Below, piece by piece: positions 1 through 6,137 of a stretch of DNA of 6,560 nt (its first letter is position 1; every line of letters begins with the position of its first letter). The position numbers and the translations under genes were made by a program. The stretch lies in NCBI GenBank assembly GCA_016927155.1, contig JAFGNE010000095.1, positions 1-6,560 on the forward strand, in the 5' to 3' direction. The DNA comes from Candidatus Peregrinibacteria bacterium. GTDB taxonomy: Bacteria; Patescibacteriota; Gracilibacteria; UM-FILTER-43-11. The notes under the pieces were generated by a model, which saw only the letters and a program-made list of their open reading frames with translations, was not told where the DNA came from and ran no database searches.

Positions 1-478
1 GAACATCGCCGACGTGTTGGACATGACTGTGGAGGAAGCGCTGGAATTTTTTGAAGCCATCCCCCAGATCAAAGTGAAACTGCAAACCCTTTTTGACGTG
101 GGCCTCGGTTATATCAAACTGGGCCAAAGCGCCACCACGCTTTCCGGAGGCGAGGCGCAGCGCGTGAAACTGGCCACGGAACTGGCCAAACGGGCCACCG
201 GCAACACCATTTACATCCTCGACGAGCCGACCACCGGCCTGCATTTTGAAGACGTCAAAAAACTGCTCGGCGTTTTGCAGGCTTTGGTGGATAAGGGGAA
301 CACGGTGGTGACCATCGAACATAACCTGGACGTCATCAAATCCGTGGACCATGTGATTGACCTGGGCCCCGAAGGCGGCGATGGCGGCGGCGAAGTGATC
401 GCGACAGGCACGCCCGAAGAAGTGGCGAAATGCAAAAAAAGCTTCACAGGGCAGTTCTTGGGGAAAATGCTGCAATAA
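1..478 (+). CDS. uvrA: UvrA, excinuclease ABC subunit A, C-terminal part (5' end outside window)
   Basis: DNA-damage recognition ATPase of nucleotide excision repair; a UvrA dimer finds lesions with UvrB in the cytoplasm. The first complete codon is at base 2 and the frame is open to the left edge (NIADVLDM...), so GTG 14 is an internal codon and not a start. The visible part is the end of the second ABC ATPase domain: the ABC signature LSGGEAQRVKLATEL, the Walker B stretch YILDEPTTGLHFEDV, the switch-histidine segment TIEHNLDVIK, and the typical UvrA ending DLGPEGGDGGGEVIATGTPEEVA followed by a short tail (FTGQFLGKMLQ). The fit to UvrA is very close and no other ABC protein carries this ending. 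The stop at 476-478 is two bases from the stop of the convergent phosphatase gene. I see no frameshift or lost catalytic residue in the visible part. Confidence 0.97.
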   Translation, partial: NIADVLDMTVEEALEFFEAIPQIKVKLQTLFDVGLGYIKLGQSATTLSGGEAQRVKLATELAKRATGNTIYILDEPTTGLHFEDVKKLLGVLQALVDKGNTVVTIEHNLDVIKSVDHVIDLGPEGGDGGGEVIATGTPEEVAKCKKSFTGQFLGKMLQ

Positions 479-480
479 TC

Positions 481-2061
481 TTATGCGGTCCGTTTCCCCA
501 CGATCAGCGTGATGTCGTCCGCCTGCGGATAACCGGCCATGAAGTCGCGGACATCTTTCAGGAGGGCGTCGTGAATTTCTTTCGCCGTAGACAAGCCGCT
601 GTATTTTTTAACGGATTCCTTAAAACGGCCCATCCCGAAATTCTCTTTTTCACTGCGCCAGGCCTCAGGGATGCCGTCGGTATAAAGCACGAACACGTCA
701 CCGACTCCCGCGGAGACGGTTTGCGATTTGACGACTTTGCTGATATCCGGGAGCATCCCCAGCGCCATACCCCCCGCCGCGAGTTCGGAAACAGACCGGT
801 CCGCCGCGCGGAAATGCAAAATGGGGTCATGGCCGGCCTGGGTAAAACGCAGATCCCCGTGTTCCGAACTCCACACGCACATCACCATGGTCATGAACAC
901 GTTGGGGCGTGTCTTCATCTTCAGGATACGGTTCAGCTCCACAACCAGCTCATCGGTTTTATGGGTCTTTCCCAAAAAAGCGGGGACCAGCGCGTTGTTG
1001 ATGGCGGAAACCAGCCCCGCGGGCACGCCGTGGCCCGTCACGTCGCCGATATAAAACAGCAGCTTGTCCTCATCTATGGCGATAAAATCGTAACAGTCGC
1101 CGCCGACTTCGTCGGCGCTGCTTAAGCTGGCCGCGATATCGAGCCCGCGGACCGCCGGAAGGGTTTTGGGCAAAAGTTCCCTCTGGATTTCGCCCGCGAG
1201 TTCCAATTCATGGGTAAGCTTTTCTTTCTCGATCATCGCCTTAGTGCTCGTTTCCAGGTCGGAGGCCATTTGATTGAACGTTTCGGCCAGCATGCCGATT
1301 TCACTTTCCGATTTAACCTCAATACGGGTCTTCAGATCCCCCGCACCCAGTTTCCCTGCGCCTTCGGAAAGGGCCTTGATGGGCGATGTGATGCGCCCGG
1401 CCACAATGCCGCCGATAAAGAGCGCGATGGCGATGCCGAAAAGCGCCATGACCGCGATATTTTCGACTGTTTTTTTTACCCTTTCCGCCACGGCCGCGTA
1501 AGAAACATGGAAATACAGGGTGTAGGAACGGAGCGCGTTATTGGGGTCGCGAAAGGGATAGTAAATATCTTCAATCGGCTCGGTATCCGCGATAGGCGCC
1601 ACGTCCCTGCCGTTAAAATCGGTGTACCTTGTGCCGGAATCTGTTTTTTCGATATAAACCACGCGCCCGCTTTTCTGCACCCTGACGGAAGCGTAAACCG
1701 CCTGCACCCGCTCCAGATCCTCATCACTCAGCTTGCCGTGGTGCTCGCGGATTTTAGGGTCCACGTACAAATTTTCCCCTTGGTAATTGATGATGGCGAT
1801 CCCCATGACATCGGTATCCATGCTATAGATATCCGACATTTCCTTGTCGAAATTCGCGTAAGCCTGCTGCCTGTAATTATCCTCGTAATTCGCCACGATC
1901 CTTTCGCGCGTCAGTTCCGCGAAACTCACCGACTTCACGAAAATGTCGTGGTTGATTTCCTTGGCTTTCTGGTCCACCACGAAATATGCCGTAGCCCCCA
2001 GGATCACGATGATAATCAGGGAAGTGGCGAAAACGATCTGGGATTTGACGGAACGGAGCAT
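481..2061 (-). CDS. Membrane-anchored HAMP-domain SpoIIE/RsbU-type PP2C-like serine phosphatase
   Basis: Predicted sensor phosphatase of 526 residues. Domains in order: N-terminal membrane segment about 8-29; an extracytoplasmic region about 30-200 that may be Cache/PAS-like (VMGIAIINYQGENLYV resembles such folds, an inference); second membrane segment about 202-222; HAMP domain about 222-275 (ITSPIKALSEGAGKLGAGDL); a probable coiled-coil linker containing LELAGEIQRELLPKTLP; and a SpoIIE-type PP2C domain about 305-523. The metal-binding acidic motifs look intact: GGDCYDF (D322), IGDVTGHGVPAG (D340), LYTDGIPEAW (D462) and QADDITLIVG (D515/D516). Characterised relatives dephosphorylate an anti-sigma-factor antagonist (RsbV/SpoIIAA-like) and so free a sigma factor; no such partner is in this window. 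ATG 2061 is forced because an in-frame TAA lies at 2071-2073 and no alternative start lies between. An AGAGGTGA stretch at 2084-2091 is too far upstream (over 20 bases) for a normal ribosome binding site. Probably cotranscribed with the gene ending at 2084. Confidence 0.93.
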   Translation of the reverse strand: MLRSVKSQIVFATSLIIIVILGATAYFVVDQKAKEINHDIFVKSVSFAELTRERIVANYEDNYRQQAYANFDKEMSDIYSMDTDVMGIAIINYQGENLYVDPKIREHHGKLSDEDLERVQAVYASVRVQKSGRVVYIEKTDSGTRYTDFNGRDVAPIADTEPIEDIYYPFRDPNNALRSYTLYFHVSYAAVAERVKKTVENIAVMALFGIAIALFIGGIVAGRITSPIKALSEGAGKLGAGDLKTRIEVKSESEIGMLAETFNQMASDLETSTKAMIEKEKLTHELELAGEIQRELLPKTLPAVRGLDIAASLSSADEVGGDCYDFIAIDEDKLLFYIGDVTGHGVPAGLVSAINNALVPAFLGKTHKTDELVVELNRILKMKTRPNVFMTMVMCVWSSEHGDLRFTQAGHDPILHFRAADRSVSELAAGGMALGMLPDISKVVKSQTVSAGVGDVFVLYTDGIPEAWRSEKENFGMGRFKESVKKYSGLSTAKEIHDALLKDVRDFMAGYPQADDITLIVGKRTA

Positions 2062-2083
2062 GGAACCGTTTTATTTAATTGCG

Positions 2084-3151
2084 TCACCTCTGTGCCACTA
2101 CATTCTCTTCAAAATAAGATTTTAAATGGTTTTTTAGATCTTCTACTGAAGAAAATGTATTTGTCTTACCATCAATAGCACATATATATGAAGCATTCTC
2201 TTTTGAGAGTTTCGCTTGTTTGTTTTTCGCCAAATAAATTTCTACATCTACATAAGCATCTAAACCATCTCGTTCCATGCCATCAATAAGATCGAATGCG
2301 GCTTCCATAAGGTTATTTTTTTGTGATTCCATTACACTTCCTTCAAACGCAACATGGGTCTTTGGCGCTTCCCCCAACAATTGAGATAAATGATTAATGG
2401 CTTTATCAAATTCCGTTCGGGTCGATTGTTTTTTAACCTTATCAGACAAAGTGGCATATTCTAATTCCCAATTGTCTTTTCTTTTGGCATAAAGCCTTGA
2501 AGTTAAAAAAGCCCTGAGCGCGCTTACGGTATACCCGCCGATCATGCCGTCCACGTAAGTGAAGCGGTTAATTTTTCCGCCTTCCCGCAACTGGAAGGCA
2601 AACCCGCCTGATACAAACGCTTCCGTAAGCAAATATTGCAGGCCGGCCGCGTTTTTGCGTTCCGTCTTGGCGTTGGTATTCGTTTCGCCGAGCACATTGG
2701 CCGAGAAATCTTTGTTCCATTGGCGAAAGTTTCCCGCGTAAGACATATGATCGAGGCAGAATTGGTACCACTTGTCAGGATCAACTTTTTCAATGGCTTC
2801 TTTGATCTTCTTGACGTATTTTTCCTTTTCCTTCAGCTTATCCCCATCGCATTCAGGGTCAGAGCCGTCAAAAACTTCGTTCAGTAGTTGCCGATTGACT
2901 CTTTCTAATCCTTTTTTAGCCTGTTGCACAGCCTTCTTCTCGGGAATGGTCTTATCAGGGGTAATAATTTCTTCCGTAGCCGCTAAGACAGGAGTATATT
3001 CCCGGGATTCCACTGTTCCCCTTGCCCCATATCCGCCTGGCGCGCTTTCGCCGGAATGCCCTGAATATTCAAAATCCTGTTTTCCATTTTTATGCGTCAT
3101 TTCCGGCAAAAAGGAATAGGTTAAGGCAAAATTTTGGTATGGGTGCCGCAT
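2084..3151 (-). CDS. Hypothetical protein, 355 residues, compositionally mosaic gene
   Basis: I do not recognise this protein. It is probably soluble: no convincing signal peptide or membrane segment. Residues 1-60 look disordered (GHSGESAPGGYGARG). A Lys/Glu-rich helical stretch spans about 67-125, a more globular part about 126-225 contains Trp/Tyr/Phe (KWYQFCLDHMSYAGNF), residues about 225-300 look helical, and the end carries a possible small beta-alpha element (DAYVDVEIYLAKN, ASYICAIDGKTNTF). The frame is open to 3211, but that start overlaps the -35 element of the best promoter, so ATG 3151 (MRHPYQNF...) is chosen; a weak purine-rich GAAAGAAAA precedes it. Base composition shifts strongly: about 32% GC over 2101-2340 but about 55% near 2521-2580, with the step near residue 214. 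The stop (TGA, 2084-2086) lies 22 bases before the phosphatase start, suggesting one transcript. A role linked to the phosphatase is possible but only inferred from position. Confidence 0.8.
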   Translation of the reverse strand: MRHPYQNFALTYSFLPEMTHKNGKQDFEYSGHSGESAPGGYGARGTVESREYTPVLAATEEIITPDKTIPEKKAVQQAKKGLERVNRQLLNEVFDGSDPECDGDKLKEKEKYVKKIKEAIEKVDPDKWYQFCLDHMSYAGNFRQWNKDFSANVLGETNTNAKTERKNAAGLQYLLTEAFVSGGFAFQLREGGKINRFTYVDGMIGGYTVSALRAFLTSRLYAKRKDNWELEYATLSDKVKKQSTRTEFDKAINHLSQLLGEAPKTHVAFEGSVMESQKNNLMEAAFDLIDGMERDGLDAYVDVEIYLAKNKQAKLSKENASYICAIDGKTNTFSSVEDLKNHLKSYFEENVVAQR

Positions 3152-3182
3152 GATTTTTCTTTCATTGAAAAAATATCTAATA

Positions 3183-3211
3183 ATTATAGCATAAATACCC
3201 TTAAAAAGCAA
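3183..3211 (-). promoter_or_regulatory. Sigma70-like extended -10 promoter for the hypothetical protein/phosphatase pair
   Basis: Read on the minus strand: TTGCTT (3206-3211), a 17-base spacer, then TATAAT (3183-3188), a perfect -10 consensus, preceded by TG one base upstream (TGCTATAAT), i.e. an extended -10. The expected transcript start is near 3176, about 25 bases before ATG 3151. This supports 3151 over the upstream start at 3211. The -35 matches the consensus only 3/6, which the extended -10 could offset. Its -35 abuts the -35 of the opposite promoter. Confidence 0.7.
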
Positions 3212-3216
3212 TTGCT
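3207..3216. promoter_or_regulatory. Perfect 10-bp palindrome joining the two divergent -35 elements (possible operator)
   Basis: AGCAATTGCT is its own reverse complement. Its left half lies in the minus-strand -35 (3206-3211) and its right half in the plus-strand -35 (3212-3217), so the centre of symmetry is the junction of the two promoters. A dimeric regulator binding here would block or couple both promoters. It may equally be a by-product of two TTGCT-type -35 boxes placed back to back; the sequence alone does not separate these. Confidence 0.45.
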
Positions 3217-3241
3217 AGAGGGCGGGGCGAAACGGTATAAT
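3212..3241 (+). promoter_or_regulatory. Sigma70-like promoter for ruvB-dnaG-rpoD
   Basis: TTGCTA (3212-3217, 4/6 match to TTGACA), an 18-base GC-rich spacer, then TATAAT (3236-3241), a perfect -10. The expected start is near 3248, giving a leader of about 86 bases before ATG 3334 that contains the whole inverted 9-bp repeat structure. The promoter is divergent from, and directly adjacent to, the minus-strand promoter. No internal promoter was identified for dnaG or rpoD, so this may drive all three genes. Confidence 0.65.
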
Positions 3242-3252
3242 TCAAATTCAAA

Positions 3253-3323
3253 GGACTATTGTGACTATTGGGATAAATGCAGAAATCCTCATAGTCCCAA
3301 TAGTCGCAAAAGTCCCAATAGTC
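3253..3323. repeat. Two inverted arrays of a 9-bp motif forming a long imperfect hairpin
   Basis: Left arm, 9-base steps: GGACTATTG (3253-3261), TGACTATTG (3262-3270), degenerate GGATAAATG (3271-3279). Right arm, 9-base steps on the complementary motif: CTCATAGTC (3288-3296), CCAATAGTC (3297-3305), GCAAAAGTC (3306-3314), CCAATAGTC (3315-3323). The 13-mer AGTCCCAATAGTC occurs twice, 18 bases apart (3293-3305, 3311-3323). Bases 3253-3273 can pair with 3295-3315 over 21 positions with one A-A mismatch and one G-U, leaving a 21-base loop. The structure ends ten bases before the ruvB start and falls in its predicted untranslated leader. There is no poly-T tail after the stem on the plus strand, so it is not a typical intrinsic terminator in that direction. 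I recall similar GGGACTATT-like short tandem repeats from other bacterial genomes but cannot verify this. Confidence 0.85.
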
Positions 3324-3333
3324 TCATTAAAAA

Positions 3334-4374
3334 ATGATTGAACGCGAAAATAAAATCACGGCGGCGGAGGCAGGGGGGCAGGATGACCAGCTGGATCTTA
3401 CGCTCCGGCCAAAAACTTTAGGCGAATATGTGGGCCAGGAGGACGCGAAGATGAACCTCAGGGTGGCCATCGGGGCGGCCAAAACGCGGAGTGAACCCGT
3501 GGAACACATTTTGCTTTATGGCCCGCCGGGGCTGGGCAAGACCACTCTGGCCAATATTGTGGCGCGCGAGATGGGCGTCAATATCAAGGTCACTTCCGGG
3601 CCCGCCATTGAAAAACAGGGCGATTTGGCTTCGATTCTGACGAACCTGCAGGAAAACGACATCCTGTTCATCGATGAAATCCACCGGCTGAAAACCCAAA
3701 TTGAGGAAATTTTGTACAGCGCCATGGAAGATTACGCGCTGGATTTGATCATCGGCAAAGGGCCGGCGGCGCGTTCCATGCGCCTCACTCTGCCCAAATT
3801 CACGCTAATCGGCGCCACCACCAAAGTGGGCACGCTTTCGGCGCCGCTACGTGACCGGTTCGGCCATATTTACAAGCTTGATTTTTACCGGGAAGAAGAA
3901 ATCCGGCAAATCGTCAGGCGCTCCGCCAAACTCCTTGGCGTGGGAATGGATGAACCCGCGATGGCGGAAGTGGGAAAAAGCGCGCGGAGGACGCCCCGCA
4001 TCGCCAACCGGCTTTTAAAAAGGCTGCGCGATTTCGCCACAGTGGAACATTGCGGAAAAATAGACGCGCCTTTCGCTAAAAAATGCCTCAAGCTGCTGGG
4101 CGTGGACATGCTGGGGCTGGATAAAACGGACAGGCAGATACTGGTGACGATCATCGAAAAATTCAACGGCGGGCCGGTAGGCCTTTCCGCCATCGCCGCC
4201 GCCACGGCCGAAGAAACGGAAACGATTGAGGACTGGTACGAGCCGTACCTCCTGCAAATCGGCTTTCTGGACAGAACAAGGCAGGGCCGCGTGGTCACCG
4301 AAAACGCTTATTTGCACCTGGAAATCGATTATCCTGAAAAACAAAACCAAAAACTGAGGAACCTGTTTAACTAG
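3334..4374 (+). CDS. ruvB: RuvB, Holliday junction branch-migration helicase
   Basis: AAA+ motor that, as hexamers loaded by RuvA, drives Holliday junction branch migration during recombinational repair. The protein has 346 residues, the usual length. Visible motifs: LTLRPKTLGEYVGQ (23-35), Walker A GPPGLGKT (63-70), Walker B LFIDEIHR (111-118), sensor 1 GATTKVG (160-166), arginine finger LRDRFG (172-177), sensor 2 TPRIANRLLKRLRDFA (220-235), and the C-terminal winged-helix DNA-binding domain with GGPVGLSAIAAA and TIEDWYEPYLLQIGFLDRTRQGR (from about 279). Sensor 2 reads ARRTPRIA where SRGTPRIA is common. ATG 3334 is forced from the left by an in-frame TAA at 3328-3330; it has A-rich sequence but no Shine-Dalgarno site before it. 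The stop at 4372-4374 is four bases from dnaG, so the two are almost certainly cotranscribed. ruvA and ruvC are not in the window. Confidence 0.98.
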   Translation: MIERENKITAAEAGGQDDQLDLTLRPKTLGEYVGQEDAKMNLRVAIGAAKTRSEPVEHILLYGPPGLGKTTLANIVAREMGVNIKVTSGPAIEKQGDLASILTNLQENDILFIDEIHRLKTQIEEILYSAMEDYALDLIIGKGPAARSMRLTLPKFTLIGATTKVGTLSAPLRDRFGHIYKLDFYREEEIRQIVRRSAKLLGVGMDEPAMAEVGKSARRTPRIANRLLKRLRDFATVEHCGKIDAPFAKKCLKLLGVDMLGLDKTDRQILVTIIEKFNGGPVGLSAIAAATAEETETIEDWYEPYLLQIGFLDRTRQGRVVTENAYLHLEIDYPEKQNQKLRNLFN

Positions 4375-4378
4375 ATTC

Positions 4379-6115
4379 ATGGACCATCTGGAAGAAATCA
4401 GATCCAAACTGCCCATTGAGGATCTGGTCGGCTCTTACATCCAGCTCAAGAAAGCCGGCCGGAATTTAAAGGGGCTGTGCCCGTTCCACAACGACTCGCG
4501 TCCGAGTTTTACCGTAAGCCCTGAAAAAGGCATCTGCTGGTGTTTCGTGTGCAACACGGGCGGCGACATTTTCAAATTTATCCAGCTTATCGAAAACGTG
4601 GATTTCAGGGAATCCGTAAAAATCCTGGCCCAGCGCACGGGCGTCAAATTGCCGGCCTTCCGCCCCGAAGCGCAGGATGAGCGGATGAGGACGGTGGCGG
4701 CCAACCGCGCGGCGGTAAAATTTTTCGCCGAAACCCTTGAAAACTCCAAAAACCACTACGGGTATTTCCTCAACCGCGGGCTCACGCCCGAGACCATTGA
4801 AAAATTCAGGCTGGGCTTCGCGCCCGATTCGTACACGGCGCTTAAAGACCATCTGCTGGGGGCGGGATTTACGGAAAAAGAGCTTTTGCTCGCGGGGCTG
4901 ATCAGCCAGCGGTCCATCGCCGACAAAAGCACGTACGACCGTTTCCGCAACCGCCTGACCTTCCCCATTTACGACCACCAGGACAGCCCCATCGGTTTTG
5001 GAGGCAGGATTGTGGCGGAAGGCGAACCCAAATACCTGAATTCGCCCGATACGCCCACCTACGCCAAAAGCCTGGTGATTTACGGCCTCAACTGGGCGAA
5101 AGAAACGATTAAGAAAAAGGACCTGGCGATTTTTGTGGAAGGCTACATGGACGTGATTGCCTGCCACCAGGCGGGCACGGAAAACGCCATCGCCGTTTCC
5201 GGCACGGCGCTCACCCCCGGGCAATTAAAATTGATAAAACGGTATACCGGCAACATCGCTTTCGCCTTCGACCAGGACGCCGCCGGCATGGAAGCCACCC
5301 GCCGGGCGCTGGAACTCGTTTCGGGAGGCGATTTTAACGTGAAAGTCATTATCGTACCCGAAGGCAAGGACCCGGATGACTGCATCCGAGAATCGCCGGA
5401 AAAATGGGAGGAGGCCGTTAAAAATGCCGTGCCTGTAATGGATTTTTATTTTGAGTACGCCAAAAAACAATTCGACATTTCTGATCTGGAAGGGCGCAAA
5501 GCCATGCTCCAGTTCATGTTGCCCCTGATAAAAATGTACCCGCTGGAAATGGAACGGAACGAATACCTTGAAAGGCTGGCCCTTATTTTAAAAACCGACG
5601 CGAAGGTGCTTTGGCGCGACCTTAAAAAAACGGGGGTTAAAGCGCCGGCGCAAAGCGAGGCCGCAGAAGCGCCAAAAGCCCAGGCATTCAGCCGTGAAGA
5701 ATACCTTTTGGGGTTTATTTTCGAACATCCCGAATTTTATCCGACGGTAGCCGATAATCTCATCGACTCCATACCCATTGACTCCCTGACGGAAAAATTT
5801 TACAAAACTTGCAAAAGGGCGTACAATTCCGCAAGCACCCTCGACCTTAACGCGGTCTTCGGGGAACTCTCGCCGGAAGAAAAAGAACGCACCAACTTAT
5901 ACCGCCTGCTCATCGAGGAGCAGTATCCTGACTTCTCTGAAGAGGCGGCCGAGCGTGAAATCGCCAACCTGGTCGCGTCCATCAACCGGCAAAACCTGTT
6001 TAAGGTACAAAAGGAGTATGAAAACCAAATCCGCCTGGCCACCGACCCGGGCGAAAAGACACTCCTCCTTAACCGGTACAACGAAATCCTGAAACTCAAA
6101 ACGAAAATCAATTAA
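4379..6115 (+). CDS. dnaG: DnaG, DNA primase
   Basis: Synthesises RNA primers for Okazaki fragments and for leading-strand initiation, recruited by the replicative helicase. The protein has 578 residues, close to the E. coli length (581). The N-terminal CHC2 zinc finger has C34, H37, C55 and C58 (CPFH, 17 residues, CFVC). The catalytic core follows (GFGGRI near 206-211, then PKYLNSPDTPTYAKS). The Toprim domain has the glutamate in FVEGYMDV (E254), the FDQDAAG aspartates (D298, D300) and a further acidic pair in GKDPDD (D331, D333), so the active site looks complete. An Ala/Pro/Glu-rich linker near 420-436 leads to a helical C-terminal region (about 438-578), placed where the helicase-binding domain normally sits and less conserved, as expected. 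An in-frame TGA at 4355-4357 and no other start codon after it force ATG 4379. No Shine-Dalgarno site at normal spacing; translation may be coupled to ruvB, which ends four bases earlier. Confidence 0.98.
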   Translation: MDHLEEIRSKLPIEDLVGSYIQLKKAGRNLKGLCPFHNDSRPSFTVSPEKGICWCFVCNTGGDIFKFIQLIENVDFRESVKILAQRTGVKLPAFRPEAQDERMRTVAANRAAVKFFAETLENSKNHYGYFLNRGLTPETIEKFRLGFAPDSYTALKDHLLGAGFTEKELLLAGLISQRSIADKSTYDRFRNRLTFPIYDHQDSPIGFGGRIVAEGEPKYLNSPDTPTYAKSLVIYGLNWAKETIKKKDLAIFVEGYMDVIACHQAGTENAIAVSGTALTPGQLKLIKRYTGNIAFAFDQDAAGMEATRRALELVSGGDFNVKVIIVPEGKDPDDCIRESPEKWEEAVKNAVPVMDFYFEYAKKQFDISDLEGRKAMLQFMLPLIKMYPLEMERNEYLERLALILKTDAKVLWRDLKKTGVKAPAQSEAAEAPKAQAFSREEYLLGFIFEHPEFYPTVADNLIDSIPIDSLTEKFYKTCKRAYNSASTLDLNAVFGELSPEEKERTNLYRLLIEEQYPDFSEEAAEREIANLVASINRQNLFKVQKEYENQIRLATDPGEKTLLLNRYNEILKLKTKIN

Positions 6116-6137
6116 CCGGAATTCTTAACTTATCCTA

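Noticed and set aside
430..1125. 231-codon plus-strand frame opposite the phosphatase gene
   Set aside because: It lies antisense to the catalytic domain of a well-supported phosphatase, is rich in His/Arg/Gln as expected for an antisense shadow, and resembles no family.
1470..1477. Run of eight T (A8 in the phosphatase coding strand) as a frameshift site
   Set aside because: It encodes VKKT at the end of the sensor region and the frame is intact on both sides; no sign of a product in another frame.
1210..2178. 322-codon plus-strand frame opposite the phosphatase N-terminal half
   Set aside because: Antisense to membrane, HAMP and sensor regions with clear coding sense on the other strand; His/Arg-rich composition typical of a shadow.
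3152..3211. Longer start at 3211 for the hypothetical protein (20 extra residues)
   Set aside because: The codons would cover the -10 and part of the -35 of the best promoter, and the transcript is expected to start near 3176, after this start codon.
3253..3315. Intrinsic terminator between the divergent genes
   Set aside because: The stem is long and not GC-rich, no T-run follows it on the plus strand, and no gene ends upstream on either strand.
3253..3323. Possible CRISPR array
   Set aside because: Units are 9 bases with no unique spacers of normal length, orientation inverts midway, and there are no cas genes.
3212..3333. LexA-type SOS operator before ruvB
   Set aside because: I found no CTGT-N8-ACAG or GAAC-N4-GTTC type site in the gap, although ruvB is SOS-controlled in some bacteria.
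3134..3337. 67-codon plus-strand frame across the ruvB upstream region
   Set aside because: It runs through both promoters and the 9-bp repeats; its Asn/Ser/Lys-rich end is a translation of the repeats and it has no ribosome binding site.
4466..5224. 252-codon minus-strand frame inside dnaG
   Set aside because: Fully antisense to the conserved zinc-finger and Toprim regions of DnaG; no recognisable domain.
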